From NCBI GenBank assembly GCA_030432855.1, contig JAUILM010000407.1, forward strand, positions 1-5,764: 5,764 nt of DNA, written 5' to 3'. Shown here in pieces: positions 5,711-5,764 of this stretch; positions within the stretch are counted from its first letter, which is position 1; each line of letters begins with the position of its first letter. A program made the position numbers and the translations under genes. Below the pieces are notes generated by a model that worked only from the letters and a program-made list of their open reading frames with translations, did not search any database and was not told the origin of the DNA. Origin of the DNA: Bacteroidia bacterium (GTDB lineage Bacteria; Bacteroidota; Bacteroidia; Chitinophagales; Saprospiraceae).

Positions 5711-5764
5711 ATGAGCAAATCTACAAAGGAAATCGCAGACATTACCGGGCGCTGTCTCTCCTGG

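Overview
The window looks like a chromosomal segment from a member of the Bacteroidota. Three things suggest this: signal peptides that end in G-Q-E, a TAnnTTTG promoter element (TACCTTTG) just upstream of one gene, and A-rich rather than Shine-Dalgarno leaders before the starts. The gene types also fit that phylum (MBL-rhodanese, KCGGC-type HMA protein, split YeeE/YedE pair, DinB_2, DUF3471). No RNA gene, CRISPR array, transposase or attachment site was seen, and no intergenic gap exceeds about 125 bases.

Left part, plus strand (1-3036): a sulfane-sulfur module. It opens with the C-terminal rhodanese domain of a protein cut by the window edge, probably an MBL-fold persulfide dioxygenase-rhodanese fusion. 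A small stand-alone HMA (CxxC) protein follows. After a 122-base gap come two half-size YeeE/YedE membrane proteins, PmpA-like and PmpB-like (DUF6691), 9 bases apart. A signal-peptide-bearing OprO/OprP-like outer-membrane porin lies 120 bases further on. Together they suggest uptake or export of thiosulfate, polysulfide or sulfane sulfur across both membranes, with cytoplasmic rhodanese/persulfide chemistry. The porin's membership is inferred from position only.

Right part, minus strand (3128-5710): three genes read toward the sulfur module, so the porin and the DinB gene are convergent. In transcription order they are a GlxA-type regulator (DJ-1/PfpI domain plus AraC HTH), an exported DJ-1/PfpI protein, and a DinB_2 metalloprotein. 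The exported protein has an unusual three-domain layout: a Cys-rich heavy-metal-binding-like segment, an isocyanide-hydratase-like DJ-1 domain and a DUF3471-like tail. The DinB gene starts one base after the DJ-1 stop. A good promoter -7 element lies between the regulator and the DJ-1 gene.

The most notable item is the second unit: a sensor-like and an exported enzyme-like copy of the same DJ-1 subfamily, side by side and coupled to a possible thiol-transferase-fold protein. Its substrate is not evident from the sequence.
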